Shown here: positions 1 to 10,808 of the stretch, piece after piece
How positions within the stretch are numbered: position 1 is the first letter of the stretch
Layout: the number at the start of each line of letters is the position of its first letter
Assembly (NCBI RefSeq): GCF_000149955.1
Contig: NC_030996.1
Location: 1,567,467 to 1,631,466 of the forward strand
DNA length: 64,000 nucleotides
Direction of reading: 5' to 3'
Origin: Fusarium oxysporum f. sp. lycopersici 4287
Lineage: Eukaryota; Ascomycota; Sordariomycetes; Hypocreales; Nectriaceae
The notes under the pieces: generated by a model
Told to the model about the DNA's origin: nothing
The model's database searches: none
Seen by the model: only the letters and a program-made list of their open reading frames with translations
Position numbers and translations under genes: made by a program

Positions 1-132
1 TGCGTTCAGCCGTTAATCACAGATCTCCACATACATTAACATAAAATCACTGACAATGATTTCCTATATAAAGTCCTCAGGTCGGGTCACTGGACTCATG
101 CATGGCACGCGTTCCGCAACTGCAAGCCGAAG

Positions 133-736
133 ATGTCGGACTTCCGCACACGCATACCTTGCAGAGAGATCACCTCTCTTAGCAAGCTCTACAATGTGCT
201 GACGACTGAATACGGAAATATATACTATAAGTTTGGAGACGGAAAATAACGAGCATGGTGAGCTCTTTTACGTTGTTGGTATCTCGTGTCATTTTGCGCG
301 TGATGTTAAGGAACTTCTGGTCACGAAGGGGGTTCTTCGAGAGAGTGCGAGACCACGAGGATTTACAGCGATCAACGGACCGAGACCTCGTGGGGACCCA
401 TTGCCTGAGGTGATTGATCTCACTTGGGATGACTCGGATGAGGAGCCTCCTCCGGCTCACGGGAGTACAAACACGGTAAACATCCCGAGAGATCTGACAC
501 CTGGATCACGTCGACTTCTTGCTGGCGCGGAAGAGACCTCAAACTACATTGCCAAGTCAGTATCGAGACAGCGAGATAGCCCTGAGCGAACACACAGCGC
601 TGTTACACAAACCCCAGAAAACCATAGCGGAGCTGAACAAAGACCAATCGCAGCAGGCAACAGCGCGGTTGGCCAAGGAGACCCTCGGACAGGGAGGATC
701 CCGATATCTATGCTACTCGAGGGTGCTCATTCTTGA
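133..736 (+). pseudogene. Hypothetical protein, frameshifted, with a SUMO-interaction-like motif
   Basis: I do not recognise this gene. An ATG at 133 opens a frame that ends at a TAA at 247-249, just after the run GGAAAATAA. The +1 frame is open there and continues the same style of protein to a stop at 734-736. Removing one A of the AAAA run at 243-246 would join the two. The second part contains EVIDLTWDDSDEE (about 410-446), a hydrophobic VIDLT core followed by acidic residues, which is the form of a SUMO-interaction motif. A third frame (about 550-690) also reads like a charged coiled coil, so a second indel near 540-580 is possible. Either this is a decaying gene or the assembly has small errors. 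Existence as a gene is moderately supported; function is unknown. Confidence 0.35.
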
Positions 737-737
737 G

Positions 738-1333
738 CTTGATTTGCGTCTGGAGATCGGTCAGGTCACACAGGCCTGTGCAGCAAATTTGACCTTCGGT
801 AGCGGACGAAATTGGAGGTTTGGGGATTCAGTGTTTGGTGTTTGTTTGCAAGGCTGGTCACTCTAGGCAGCTCACTGGGACCTTTGTAACCGCGCATTTC
901 TTGTGTAACATGGAAACGGGATAGAAAGAATTAATGGAGCAATTGATACCCTTCTGTTTTACTGGTCACCTAAGTGCTGGCAGCGCCCAGTTTGGGAGGT
1001 TATTAAGCATAATCTTGCCCGATGCGGCTGACATTTTTTAAAGTAACCATAGCGAAGTGGCTGTTACAAAAATAACACTCAAGCGCCACTAAGCGTAGGC
1101 CTTTGGGCTCACAAGGCGTTCTTTGGTGGTATTTTGTGCCTCGTGAATGTGAGACTAATGCTTCAGCTGAATGCGTGGACCGGTCTGGACTCTGGCAGTG
1201 AGGAGTCATATTTAACCGTGATCTGTCCCATCAAACAAGCGAAGCTTGGCGATTCTGTGAATAAATTGAGAAAGTATCTGTGAATAGCGTCATAAGAGTT
1301 ATTGAAGCGCTTTTTAAGGATTGTGATATCAAG
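738..1333. other. Intergenic, nothing identified
   Basis: This is the presumed promoter and 5' leader of the large Pro/Gln-rich gene that follows. I see no RNA gene, repeat or convincing ORF. Confidence 0.4.
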
Positions 1334-4300
1334 ATGGCGAGTGGTCCGCCTTACAATGGTTACCAGGTGCCGCCTGGTCCGGGAGTGCCTAACCAGGCTC
1401 CCCCACCACCAACGCAGCAGTACTCTCAATCCCCTCACCTTCAACAATACTCTTCACCTCCGCCTCAACAATACGTTCCTGGTCAGCAACCGAACTATCA
1501 GTCGCCTCATCCAGGCCACGCGCAACAGGCCTACCAAACCCCGCAGCCGCCTCCAACACAATATGCACAATCACCGCAAGGCGTGCCTCAGCAATACGCA
1601 TCGGCTCAGCAGCACAACTACCAGTCTCCTCCTCCGCCAGGCCACTACCAAGTGAACCAACCCGCGCAATCACCTCAGGTTCAGCATACCCAATCGCCGC
1701 AAGGTCAATATCCTCAGCAGCAGACTCCTGGCCAGCAGCCCAGCTACCAGACACCGACCTACGGTGTCGCAGCCCCGCCGACACCTGCGCAGCACCAGCA
1801 GCAGTACCAGCAACAGGCCGCTCAATTCGCGACTCGACCCTCTGCTCAAGCCCAACTGCAATCAACCGCTCAATCCTTGTTTAAGTCTGGAAAAGGTATC
1901 CTGGGAAATCTCGCTAGCAACATCAAGTCCAAGTACCCTGCTTCCTCACCTTCCGGCGCTCCGCCAAGTTCTGGCACCTCATACACTGGGGAGGCACCGA
2001 AGCCAACGTACAACCCCGCGCAGCATCCCACACAAACGCCTTTGAGCCCGACAAACTCATTCCCGCAAGGATATGGCCAAACTCAGTCTCAGCAGGCATA
2101 TGCCAATCAGGCGCCTCCAACACCGCAGCAGAGCGTCCCGCCCGCTGCTCCAGGCTATCCTCCGACTCAGCACCATGCAGCGCAAGCGACACCCTCAGGT
2201 CAGCCACCCAGTGCGCCTGGTCAACCATCTCACTTGAGTTGGCAAGAGCGTTTAGAGGCTGCCCAGCACCCCAGTGTGGAGTTTCAGCAATCGCACGCGA
2301 ATGTTCACGTAGGTGTACCAGGCACAGTATCTCAGCTGCTGGTTCAATCACCACCAGGTGCCTCGCCATATCCCCAGCTCGCGTTGCACCATCAGGAGTC
2401 CAATCCGTATCAACCTACACCTGCGCCGCCTGCCCATCAACCTGTTCCACAAGGAGCGGGCTCTGCCGCCTCACCTGGGTACGGCCAGAACCCTCCTCAA
2501 GCGCTTTCGCCGCATCAACAGCACCAGAGTGCTCCTCCTCAGCTTCAACAACAGACATCATGGCCACAACAGGGTGGCGTGAGTAATTCATTCAACCCGG
2601 CACTGTCATCGCCCCCACCTCCGCCACAGACAGCTCCCCCGTCTGGTCCTCTCGTTGGTTCTCCCAGCCATGGCTCTCCTGCTCTACAGCAACAGCCACA
2701 TTATCACCAGCAAGCTGGTGCGACCAATCCTCAAGATCCAACAGCGACCCAGCAAGCTGGTCAAGCATCGCCGTATCAGGCTGCCCCAGCTAGTGCCACG
2801 CACAACCCGCACCAGGTCCTCCCGCCCCAGCAGCTCTATCAGAGTCCCCCTCCCCAAGGGTACCCGCAACAGCAGGCACCTGGTCCTTACAACCCAATGG
2901 CCGCTTCAGGGATGTCGCCGACCGCGCATACGGTACCTGTCCCGCTAGCTCAGAGTGTTCCCATGAGCCACCCACAAAGTCCTCCTGCAGCACAGTCACC
3001 GCACCAGCAACACCAAACTCCACCAGCGCAGCAGCTTGTCAGCCCGTCGGCAGCAACTCAGGCGCCTTTTCAGGGAGTTTCTGGACCCCAGGGGCAGTAT
3101 TATACACCAAACCAGGCGCAAGTCCCTCAGACTGGAGGTGCGCCCGGTGGTGTCCAGCCGATTGCTCCCCCAGGCCAGGCTCACAGCTACCCGCCTCCAC
3201 CACCTCTGCAGCAACCGCAGCACGATGTACACTCTGTCGCTGCCCCAGTACCAAGCCATTCCCAACCGTACAGTCCACCGGTCAACCAGCAGGCTCCTCC
3301 GGCACAATACGTGCAGCATCCTGAAGTCGCAACTACCAGCCCTCCGACCTCCCAGCATTATACGTCACCTCCTAATCTGCCGCCCACAGCTGGCGCGATC
3401 AATCATGGACAAGTGCCTGCAAATCCCCCACCAACGGTACCAGGTCAGCAGTTCCAGCCATACCAGCCTGCTCCCGAACTGCCAAACTCTCAGCTTCCAC
3501 CGGCAAATGCGAATAATGTACCCAACCAACCCACTGCTTATGGCTATCAACAAGATCCTATCGCTTCTCTGTCTGCTCAAATGAACAATCTGAACGTCCT
3601 GAACAGTGGTCACCCCCCAGCAGTACCCAGTACTGGCTCGACCGCACGACAGGATGGGCCTCGGGGACCGCCTCCCTGCCAAGCTACTGGTATGTCCAGC
3701 GACACTCTCCCATACTGTCCCGAAGATAGAACCGTGAGCTATTCGCTTGATTGGTATCGTTTCATTGCTGTGCCACAGTATCTCATTTGTACGAGGTGCT
3801 ATGCCGACTATGTTCAGAGCACCCACCTCGCGGGCCACTTCGAGAGGTACCATTCGCCCGAGGGCACAGAATCCAAGTGCGGCTTCTGGTCTCCTCGCGC
3901 ACGAGAGGTGCTCTGGCCGCAGGCTCTTCAGACTAACGACGTCAGACCTCTACAGGCATGGATGGAGAAGAGCCTGACTCTCAAACCATGCAAGGGTAGG
4001 GTCTGGACAACTGCTGCTGACGAGGTCAAGTGGTGGGGTATGGTCAACAACGAGATCGATGGGTTCATATCGTGCGATGCCTGCTACGAGGACCACGTCG
4101 TCGGCACCGCTTTCGAGTCTCGCTTCCAGCTTTACCGTCAGCAAGGTCAAGACGAAAAATGGATGTGTGATTTGTGTATACCTTACATCGCCAAAACAGC
4201 AGTTAAGATGGCAAAGCAGAATCACTGGAACGGCTTCATCGAAGCCACAAAGGTGCGCGTTCATCTTCCACTGTGTGAAGGCAGAGATGAAGAGTCCAAC

Positions 4301-5443
4301 AATGGACATTGGATGTTACCGCGCCGCAAGATCAAGGACATGACCATCTGCGAGGCATGTTATCTGGACAAACTTGCGTTAACGCCATTCGGCAACGAGT
4401 TTGAACGTCACATCCGTGCAGAAGGCTTTGACGCCTTCGTTGAGTCGATTGGCCAGAGATGGAAGTGCAAGCTCACCGATACAGCTGTTAACATGAGTAT
4501 TGCGCTCGAAGCAGCCATCTATCGCCGAGACTTCGACGTCTTCTGGAATGCCGCCAATGCCATTTCTGGTCTCGTCCCATGCACTATTCATGGCATCGTA
4601 CGTGGCAATTGGTGGACAGTCGCTGGAGGGTGTGCCGACTTCGATGTCTGCGAGGCTTGCTATAAGGGAATCGTCGAGACGTCTGGCCTCGAGAAATTCT
4701 TCGAGCCTGTCCAGCGCGATCAGACTGTCGACATCATTTGCAACTTTTGTCCAGGTACTCCCCGATGGGGCATGTTCATCACCAAGTTCGCCGAAGCTCT
4801 TGACAAAGGTGTCTTCAGTCACTACTCTGACTACGTCAAGAAATGGGCTGGAGTGCCGACCTGTCCAGGTATCAAGAATAGAGGCAAGAGTAAATGGTGG
4901 GGACACCCAGAGGCTCTGGCCTGTCAAGACTGCTGGTTGAACTTTGTGGCCGATACTCCCTTAGGAGATTCCGTTCCTGTCAAGGACGTATACGACGAGC
5001 GTACCTTAATCTGCCAGCTATGGTCTCCAAGAATGCGCAACATGTGGCTCGCAGCTTGTGCCGCCGGACCTCCTGGATCGCCGGAGTCACAAAAAGCCCT
5101 GGATGAGTTCAAAGCCTTTGGAGCAAGACGTGTTCAGGTGTACAACGCGACCGTACCTCACATTGAGATGATACAGCAGATGCAGATGATGAAGCAAATG
5201 CAGGCTATGCAACAGGGACAACTAAGCTTGATGTATCAGGGCATGAATGGCATGGCATCTATTAGTGGCAATACGGATGGGTACTTGCATGGTAATAGTT
5301 CCGTTGGATACTATGAGACTGAACATGGGGTCACGGCGGCGAACATGATGAATAACATGCATGCTGGGATGGCGGACGCGAATAAGATGAGTGATTGGCA
5401 AACGATATTGCAGCTGCAGGCCACTTGGATGGAGGTTGAGTAA
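1334..5443 (+). CDS. Large Pro/Gln-rich protein with five tandem Cys-x2-Cys modules
   Basis: Intronless, 1369 residues. I start it at the ATG at 1334 (AAGATGG context, MASGPPYNGYQ); an upstream in-frame ATG at 1280 would add 18 residues. Residues 1 to about 780 are low-complexity Pro/Gln/Ser/Ala/Tyr, of the type seen in prion-like or scaffold proteins. From about residue 780 the protein becomes folded and Cys/Trp-rich. A module built round C-x2-C-(Y/W)-x5-6-(T/S) recurs five times, with first Cys near residues 819, 914, 1006, 1106 and 1197, each followed about 40 residues later by another Cys or Cys pair and Trp-rich stretches. The spacing (91-100 residues) suggests tandem duplication of a metal-binding fold. 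A Met/Gln-rich helix (QMQMMKQMQAMQQGQ) follows near residue 1280. There is no signal peptide or membrane segment. Similar fungal proteins are often annotated only as hypothetical. Coding status is certain; function is unknown. Confidence 0.85.
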   Translation: MASGPPYNGYQVPPGPGVPNQAPPPPTQQYSQSPHLQQYSSPPPQQYVPGQQPNYQSPHPGHAQQAYQTPQPPPTQYAQSPQGVPQQYASAQQHNYQSPPPPGHYQVNQPAQSPQVQHTQSPQGQYPQQQTPGQQPSYQTPTYGVAAPPTPAQHQQQYQQQAAQFATRPSAQAQLQSTAQSLFKSGKGILGNLASNIKSKYPASSPSGAPPSSGTSYTGEAPKPTYNPAQHPTQTPLSPTNSFPQGYGQTQSQQAYANQAPPTPQQSVPPAAPGYPPTQHHAAQATPSGQPPSAPGQPSHLSWQERLEAAQHPSVEFQQSHANVHVGVPGTVSQLLVQSPPGASPYPQLALHHQESNPYQPTPAPPAHQPVPQGAGSAASPGYGQNPPQALSPHQQHQSAPPQLQQQTSWPQQGGVSNSFNPALSSPPPPPQTAPPSGPLVGSPSHGSPALQQQPHYHQQAGATNPQDPTATQQAGQASPYQAAPASATHNPHQVLPPQQLYQSPPPQGYPQQQAPGPYNPMAASGMSPTAHTVPVPLAQSVPMSHPQSPPAAQSPHQQHQTPPAQQLVSPSAATQAPFQGVSGPQGQYYTPNQAQVPQTGGAPGGVQPIAPPGQAHSYPPPPPLQQPQHDVHSVAAPVPSHSQPYSPPVNQQAPPAQYVQHPEVATTSPPTSQHYTSPPNLPPTAGAINHGQVPANPPPTVPGQQFQPYQPAPELPNSQLPPANANNVPNQPTAYGYQQDPIASLSAQMNNLNVLNSGHPPAVPSTGSTARQDGPRGPPPCQATGMSSDTLPYCPEDRTVSYSLDWYRFIAVPQYLICTRCYADYVQSTHLAGHFERYHSPEGTESKCGFWSPRAREVLWPQALQTNDVRPLQAWMEKSLTLKPCKGRVWTTAADEVKWWGMVNNEIDGFISCDACYEDHVVGTAFESRFQLYRQQGQDEKWMCDLCIPYIAKTAVKMAKQNHWNGFIEATKVRVHLPLCEGRDEESNNGHWMLPRRKIKDMTICEACYLDKLALTPFGNEFERHIRAEGFDAFVESIGQRWKCKLTDTAVNMSIALEAAIYRRDFDVFWNAANAISGLVPCTIHGIVRGNWWTVAGGCADFDVCEACYKGIVETSGLEKFFEPVQRDQTVDIICNFCPGTPRWGMFITKFAEALDKGVFSHYSDYVKKWAGVPTCPGIKNRGKSKWWGHPEALACQDCWLNFVADTPLGDSVPVKDVYDERTLICQLWSPRMRNMWLAACAAGPPGSPESQKALDEFKAFGARRVQVYNATVPHIEMIQQMQMMKQMQAMQQGQLSLMYQGMNGMASISGNTDGYLHGNSSVGYYETEHGVTAANMMNNMHAGMADANKMSDWQTILQLQATWMEVE

Positions 5444-5674
5444 TCTAGTTCGTGAAAGTGGATAGCTTTATCTCGAGATAGGTTTACATGATCATGAAAT
5501 CCATTCCGTTGTCCTATTCTGCTCTCATGAGAATTGCGTGTTCGTGTATCTAAAGTCCATGCCATTGCTAGCGAGACTCTACCCCGCAGCACTTGATGTA
5601 GCTCCTAATTTCCTCTACTTGTTTTCTTTCTTTTCACCCCTCTATACTCTGAACGCCGAAAAGATGGTCTTCAC

Positions 5675-6706
5675 TCATGCTCTCACAGGCAAACCCACCT
5701 GCAGATACCCAAGTCCTCCCTCCATCGTATCCGCCGGTGCGATCAGCTTCATCAGAATAGCAATCGCCTCATTCCCGCCACGGCCATCGGAGGTCCTCTC
5801 ATCCTCCCAGTACTGATACAGCTGCCACCACCAGCAGTGCGTGACCCCATCAAGGCCCTTATACCCAGCTACTCCATCCAGTCCAACACGCTTTGCCCAA
5901 GGCTTGTCGACGATGTAGTGCAGGCAGATGACTTCCTCGTCACGCCAAATGTTGGGGTGCCAATACCGCATCGTCTTGATAGCGTTATACTGCCACCCAA
6001 GTGCATACCACTTATTCTCAAAGAAGTATGCCAGAAAGTCCTGATCGGGAAACATGAACGTTGAAAGTAGCGGCGTCGTGTTGAACACATGCAACATCCG
6101 ATCCCAAAGGCCCTTCGAAGGATGAAAGATGAACATGCCACCATTGAGAAGCTTGTGCGGTGAAGGTGACGTCTCAGTAGGTTGTAGAGGCTCCGTAAGC
6201 GCTGTGGGATGTTCAAGCGGCGTGTAAGCACAATTCTCCGTCCTCCAATCCTCAGGAGCCCAAGAATCTGAATCAAGGTTGCAAACACAAACATGATTCG
6301 CTGCAATCCAATCATCAGGCAAATGCGTCTCAACTTTGAATACAACATCCATGTTATCCAGCACCGCCATATCAGCGTCAAGGTAACACACAGCGTCATA
6401 CTCAAACAGCTCAAAAACACGAAGTTTCGTCCACGTATCCGCAAATCGCTCAGCGATAAGCGTCATCTTCACACCCTCCGGCGGGAGAAGATGCTCGCAC
6501 TCGCGAAGGATCATGTTGCATTTTGGCGCCTCAAGCTCAAGAACGCGTTTCGCATCTTTGGGGAGGTTGGGCGTGTAGAGCACTACGATAGGGTAGATTG
6601 AGACCTTGCGCTTGAGGGTATAGGCGAGGATGATGACGCCGGGGAGGTAGGAGTCGCGGGTGATGAGGGTTGCATAGGCATTGTGCCTGGTTACGTTGTC
6701 TGCCAT
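5675..6706 (-). CDS. GT8-family glycosyltransferase (glycogenin/galactinol-synthase-like)
   Basis: 343 residues, no intron. The start is the ATG at 6706 (ACAAAAATGGCA context); a longer in-frame extension upstream is Pro-rich and unlike the family. The N-terminal segment (NAYATLITRDSYLPGVIILA) is the nucleotide-sugar-binding strand-helix typical of GT8. The metal-binding DxD is present in CYLDADMAVL at about residue 110, and a late HYIVDKPW supplies the conserved His and Lys of the active site. NGGMFIF matches the GT8 acceptor-side motif. No signal peptide or membrane segment is seen, so the enzyme is probably cytosolic. It would transfer a sugar from a UDP- or GDP-activated donor; the acceptor cannot be read from sequence. 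The length is close to fungal glycogenin-like and galactinol-synthase-like proteins. The neighbouring genes give no pathway clue. Confidence 0.85.
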   Translation of the reverse strand: MADNVTRHNAYATLITRDSYLPGVIILAYTLKRKVSIYPIVVLYTPNLPKDAKRVLELEAPKCNMILRECEHLLPPEGVKMTLIAERFADTWTKLRVFELFEYDAVCYLDADMAVLDNMDVVFKVETHLPDDWIAANHVCVCNLDSDSWAPEDWRTENCAYTPLEHPTALTEPLQPTETSPSPHKLLNGGMFIFHPSKGLWDRMLHVFNTTPLLSTFMFPDQDFLAYFFENKWYALGWQYNAIKTMRYWHPNIWRDEEVICLHYIVDKPWAKRVGLDGVAGYKGLDGVTHCWWWQLYQYWEDERTSDGRGGNEAIAILMKLIAPADTMEGGLGYLQVGLPVRA

Positions 6707-7255
6707 TTTTGTCGTGTTGCAGAAAATTCTAGTATCAGGGGGGAAGAAGAGGGTGAGTGTCGTTGGCTGGATGAATGGAGCGGGAGAAAGAGGGGTTGGG
6801 GGAGATTCGTGCACGTCATGACCTAAATATGTGAAGTCATTATTTAGTGTTCTTTATCCCTTACATTATTGACGCTTTTTCATGATTTGTGTTCAAAAGT
6901 GTATGAGCTACGCGAAAAAGCAAATACGGACTGAATGCTGTGTTACAACGAGAGTGTCGGTGAGGCTTTGTAGGCGCCACGACGTTGGTCCCGAAGATGA
7001 GACATTGAGATTATCGTGATTATCGAGATTGTACCTGAAGTGAATCTAAATCAATGACGCGTATAAGCATTGATCTTTGGGAGGCTAGGAACTCATTTAT
7101 TTAAGATCTACAATCCAAGAGATGAGTCAGATCTCGGGATCTAAAGTTCAAGTTAAGATTCAGTGCAACATCCATCTCACCTCCCCATCCTTGTACTGCA
7201 ACCCCAGCACCTGAAACTGCAATCCGACTTTATCACAAAGCTACATTACACCGCA
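6707..7255. other. Intergenic, nothing identified
   Basis: Contains the promoter of the minus-strand GT8 gene and the 3' flank of the minus-strand aldo-keto reductase. No further feature is seen. Confidence 0.4.
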
Positions 7256-8152
7256 TCAATAATTATCCACCGCTTGCACAATTGCACCCGCAGCGCCCTC
7301 ATCCAGTTCATCCAGCGCCTTCATATCCCTGTCATCCAGATCAAACCCGAAAACATCGGCATTAGCTTTGATGCGCTCCGGTGTATCGCTCTTTGGAAGG
7401 GGAACCCAATTCTTCTGAAGACAATATCGGATTAAAACTTGGTTAGGCGTGGCTTTGTGCTTTGTGGAGATGCTTTTGAGGGTTTTATTATCGGCCTTTT
7501 GGTTGCGAACGAGAGGAGCGTAGGCTTCTACTACGATGTTGTTCTTTTCGCAGTATTCCACGGCGTCTCTCTGCTGTGCCCAAGGATGCAACTGATGGAC
7601 CTGTTAGTATCCTATGGTGCGCATTGTTTGGTAACTTACCTCAATCTGATTGACGTGGGGAGGCCAAACTTTGGCGAATTGCTTCAGCTCTTCGATATGC
7701 TTGATACCAAAGTTGCTCACGCCAATACTCTTCGCCTTTCCCTCCTCATACAACCTCTCCAGGGCCTGCCACATCTCCTTTCTCTTTGAAGCACCACTAT
7801 TGGGGCTATGAATGAGGAAAAGGTCGACATAACCGCTCTCAGGATCAAGCTTCTCAACGCTCTCAATGCATTTCGCGTAGCTTGCGTCCACAGAGCCAGC
7901 TGCCTCAAGGATCTTGGTAGTCAAGAAAACGTGTTTCCGATCGACGTTCGACTTTTGAACTGCTTGGCCAACCTCTGTTTCATTGGCGTAGTATTGCGCC
8001 GTGTCGATGTGTCGATATCCAGCTTCAAGTGCAGTAAGGCATGACTTGGTGCAAACTTCAGGTGGCGATAAATATACGCCAAACCCAAGCTGAGGAATTT
8101 GAACCGAATTCGCCAGAGGCAAGGTGTCAGATTGTGAGCGCTCCATCGTCAA
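7256..8152 (-). CDS. Aldo-keto reductase
   Basis: Two exons, 8152-7640 and 7591-7256, joined across a 48-bp intron with donor GTAAGT, branch CTAAC and acceptor CAG. The product has 282 residues. The splice restores NQIE-LHPWAQQRD, the NADPH-dependent AKR signature around strand 6. The catalytic tetrad is visible: Asp in GYRHIDTAQYY, Tyr in AQYYANE, Lys in FLTTKI and His in DLFLIHSP. The C-terminal LPKSDTPERIKAN loop binds the 2'-phosphate of NADPH (the IPKS-type motif). It would reduce aldehydes or ketones in the cytosol; the substrate is unknown. The length is slightly below the family's usual 290-320. It lies 2.7 kb outside the NRPS-like cluster, with the histidine phosphatase between, so membership in that pathway is possible but not shown. 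Confidence 0.9.
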
Positions 8153-9196
8153 TCAGTGAACACTAATAATCTCACAAATAAGATAAAGTTTGGTGTTTTT
8201 GGACAAGAGGGGTAGATTGTGTTTTACTGCTGTGTAACTTGTGCGGAGCGCGTAGAGATCCAGTCATAACTCGTCAGTTGAGTCGATGACGTTGTCAATA
8301 CTCCTCTTTTTCGCCGTCTTTTAAAACTGAGTCAATGATGACATGAGTGAAATATGCTAAGCAGAGTGATAACTAATTAATGCATTATAAGAAAAGTGTT
8401 TATAGAATTAAATTATATATTCTTTTTTATTATCAACGATTCTTCGCTCACTTGTTCTGGACTGTGTGGACATTGAGCGCAGCAGTCAAACTGTCAATCT
8501 CGACCGGGGATTCGCGTAGACACCGGTAGACCGCCAGGGTCGTTTCTGATCACAATGGTGGACAGACTCTCCAATTCCCAGTCGATCGTAACTGCAGAGG
8601 TTTGGTCAAGGCGATGCTCTGCAGTGACGGTACAGAGTTAACCAGGTCAGGCATGTCTTCTGACCCCCTGGCAAGATGCTGAAAAATGCTAGAGTTCGTC
8701 GTGGTATCGTTGTGCTTGACGAGCCCCTGAAACGTGTTGAGATGGCGTTGACATATTATCGAAGAGCGCTGGGGCGTCTTTTAGAGGAATTGTGTTACTG
8801 GTCCCGTGTCTCAGGGCTCGACAAAGGGGGGGATCAGGAGAACGTCTCCTTCACACATTTAACGCTCTATATCGAGGCCACGCCCTTAGTTTAACAATCA
8901 CTGCAAGTGGAGGGTATGATGTTCGCGTGGGGACGCAGGTATCGGTTAGTTGTTTCAGTCTACACTGGGATGGTCGTTGGCAGTCGCTGATTTGTGTCAC
9001 AGTACGCTTCGCAGTCTGTCGTAAGCTGCTGTGAAAATATCCTACACAACAACTGGTCTTGTGGATCGATGTTGACTTGGATTGAAGTCGATAAACTGAA
9101 CCATATTGCTGAAGTTGTACATTGATTCTCTATCATGAAAGTGGAGCACTCCGTCCTCATAGAGGTAGGGTGCAACCACTATGATACTGCATTCTA
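8153..9196. other. Intergenic, nothing identified
   Basis: About 1 kb with an AT-rich patch at 8380-8445. Only short ORFs without recognisable features are present. Confidence 0.4.
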
Positions 9197-10027
9197 TCAT
9201 GCGACCACACTCGTCTCGACATTCACTCCAATTCTATCGGGTCTCTGTAGCCCCTGTCTCTCCCAGCTCTCCATCGCCTGCTCAAATAGCCCCGCCTGTT
9301 CTTCCTTAGCCGGCATAGGATTACCCTTTCCCCTTCTCAATCGACTCTCCATCGTCTCAGTGAGCCTAACCTCCACATCTATATCTTTCATTACGTCTTG
9401 CTCGAATACGTAGGATCGAGTCTCGCAGTTCTTCCATCCCGTCCCAGGGTTCAGCCATGAGTCCTCCCAGTCATCGGTGAAGTAGTGCAGGAAACCGCCG
9501 TGTGTCACGAGAGCAACTTGAGGGTCCGTATCGCCTTGCTCGATCAGTTGTCGGATCTTCTGTCGGATGAAGATGCGGGCGTCGCGGGCGCGGGCTGCTA
9601 TGGCGTTGCTTTCTGGGCTGTAGCGAGTCCCTAAAGCCTTCACGTTCCAGCCGTCCTTGACCAGAGAGAGATCGACAGGCCAGTTACTCTCGGTTACAAC
9701 TTTGCGAAGGACTGATGGATCAGTTCCAACATCGCACGGGTCATCCGAGGTTTCTTGAGCATCCGGGATGGCGATGATTTCAGGGTGACACTTGCTGCTG
9801 CTCTCGAGGGCTGATTGAAACACCAGATAGGCAGATTGGAGTGTTCGGCAAAGGGGAGAAGCAAGGACAAGAGATATCTTTGACTGATCTGAGAAGGCCG
9901 TCTCTCGCAATGTCAGGTTCTGCTCTTCACCCAAGGGGGTCAGACGAGGATCCGGAAGAGTGTAGCATCCGGCACCGACGTTGTGGAAGCCCTGTCCATG
10001 GCGGATGCAATGTATCACTGGTGGCAT
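9197..10027 (-). CDS. Histidine phosphatase superfamily (phosphoglycerate-mutase-like) protein
   Basis: 276 residues, no intron. The start is the ATG at 10027, which places the catalytic motif at the extreme N-terminus (MPPVIHCIRHGQGFHN). RHG is the phospho-acceptor histidine signature of the family; a second conserved Arg is in LASPLCRTLQS and the second catalytic His is in VALVTHGGFLHYF. Fungal proteins of this size are typically broad phosphomonoesterases rather than glycolytic mutases. An in-frame extension to 10102 would add a hydrophobic leader, but the ATG at 10027 is the natural start for this fold. Cytosolic. It is next to the cluster's MFS gene but divergent from it, and no link is shown. 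Confidence 0.85.
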   Translation of the reverse strand: MPPVIHCIRHGQGFHNVGAGCYTLPDPRLTPLGEEQNLTLRETAFSDQSKISLVLASPLCRTLQSAYLVFQSALESSSKCHPEIIAIPDAQETSDDPCDVGTDPSVLRKVVTESNWPVDLSLVKDGWNVKALGTRYSPESNAIAARARDARIFIRQKIRQLIEQGDTDPQVALVTHGGFLHYFTDDWEDSWLNPGTGWKNCETRSYVFEQDVMKDIDVEVRLTETMESRLRRGKGNPMPAKEEQAGLFEQAMESWERQGLQRPDRIGVNVETSVVA

Positions 10028-10808
10028 TATGAGTGAGAGGTGAAGAAGAAGAAGAAAAGACTTGATCAGAGTCAATCTTGCTGGAAAAGAATCGCAATTC
10101 ACAAGAACATGGGGATAGGGGCAGGCCCTGGGATTCGGAAAAAAATAACTTGGGCTAGACAGCTGAATAATCCTGGATTTCTAATCAAATATTTTGATAT
10201 TGGCAATTGTTGTTCGCAACACAAGTAGGTAATTAGCCTTTGCCGTATCTCGGATGAATCTCGAAGCAATCAGAATGCTAGCAGATCGGCTGCGGCTAAC
10301 CTGATATGGGCAGCCAAGGCTCCTGTCGTGCATTAGCGTGGTATCCACTGCCGCCTTGCCGGTAAACTTCGCATATCTCAGGGATTGAGATCGGAATAAA
10401 GTGGTTTTCAACTTTATTAGTTTGCAATAATGATGGCTGATAGGCCGCTAGGAATATTCAAATGACTTTAGTATGCTGAGTGGTTAGCAGGGAACGTGAC
10501 GATAAGTGGCAAGAATGATAGATACAACGCCACCTGTTGAGACGACTGCGCGGAACAAGTACAGGCACGCATGTGTCAGTATCTGGCTAACACTTCGAAT
10601 GCTTGGGAGCTGTAAGCGGTGGACTCAGGCTATTATCAAATCTCCGTGGTCCGCAAAATCACCTCTTCATACGTTATGATTACAAATGTGTAATAATTAT
10701 GCCAAAAGGAAATCGTTTAAGATCTGTATCTGTTGCCCTCATCTTTTCATAGCCCTGCCACTGCTCATACACATCTCTGCATATCCAGGGGCCGATATTT
10801 GACAGACA
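10028..10808. other. Divergent intergenic region (phosphatase / MFS transporter)
   Basis: About 780 bp between divergent starts, so it must hold both promoters. No repeat or RNA gene is seen. Confidence 0.4.
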
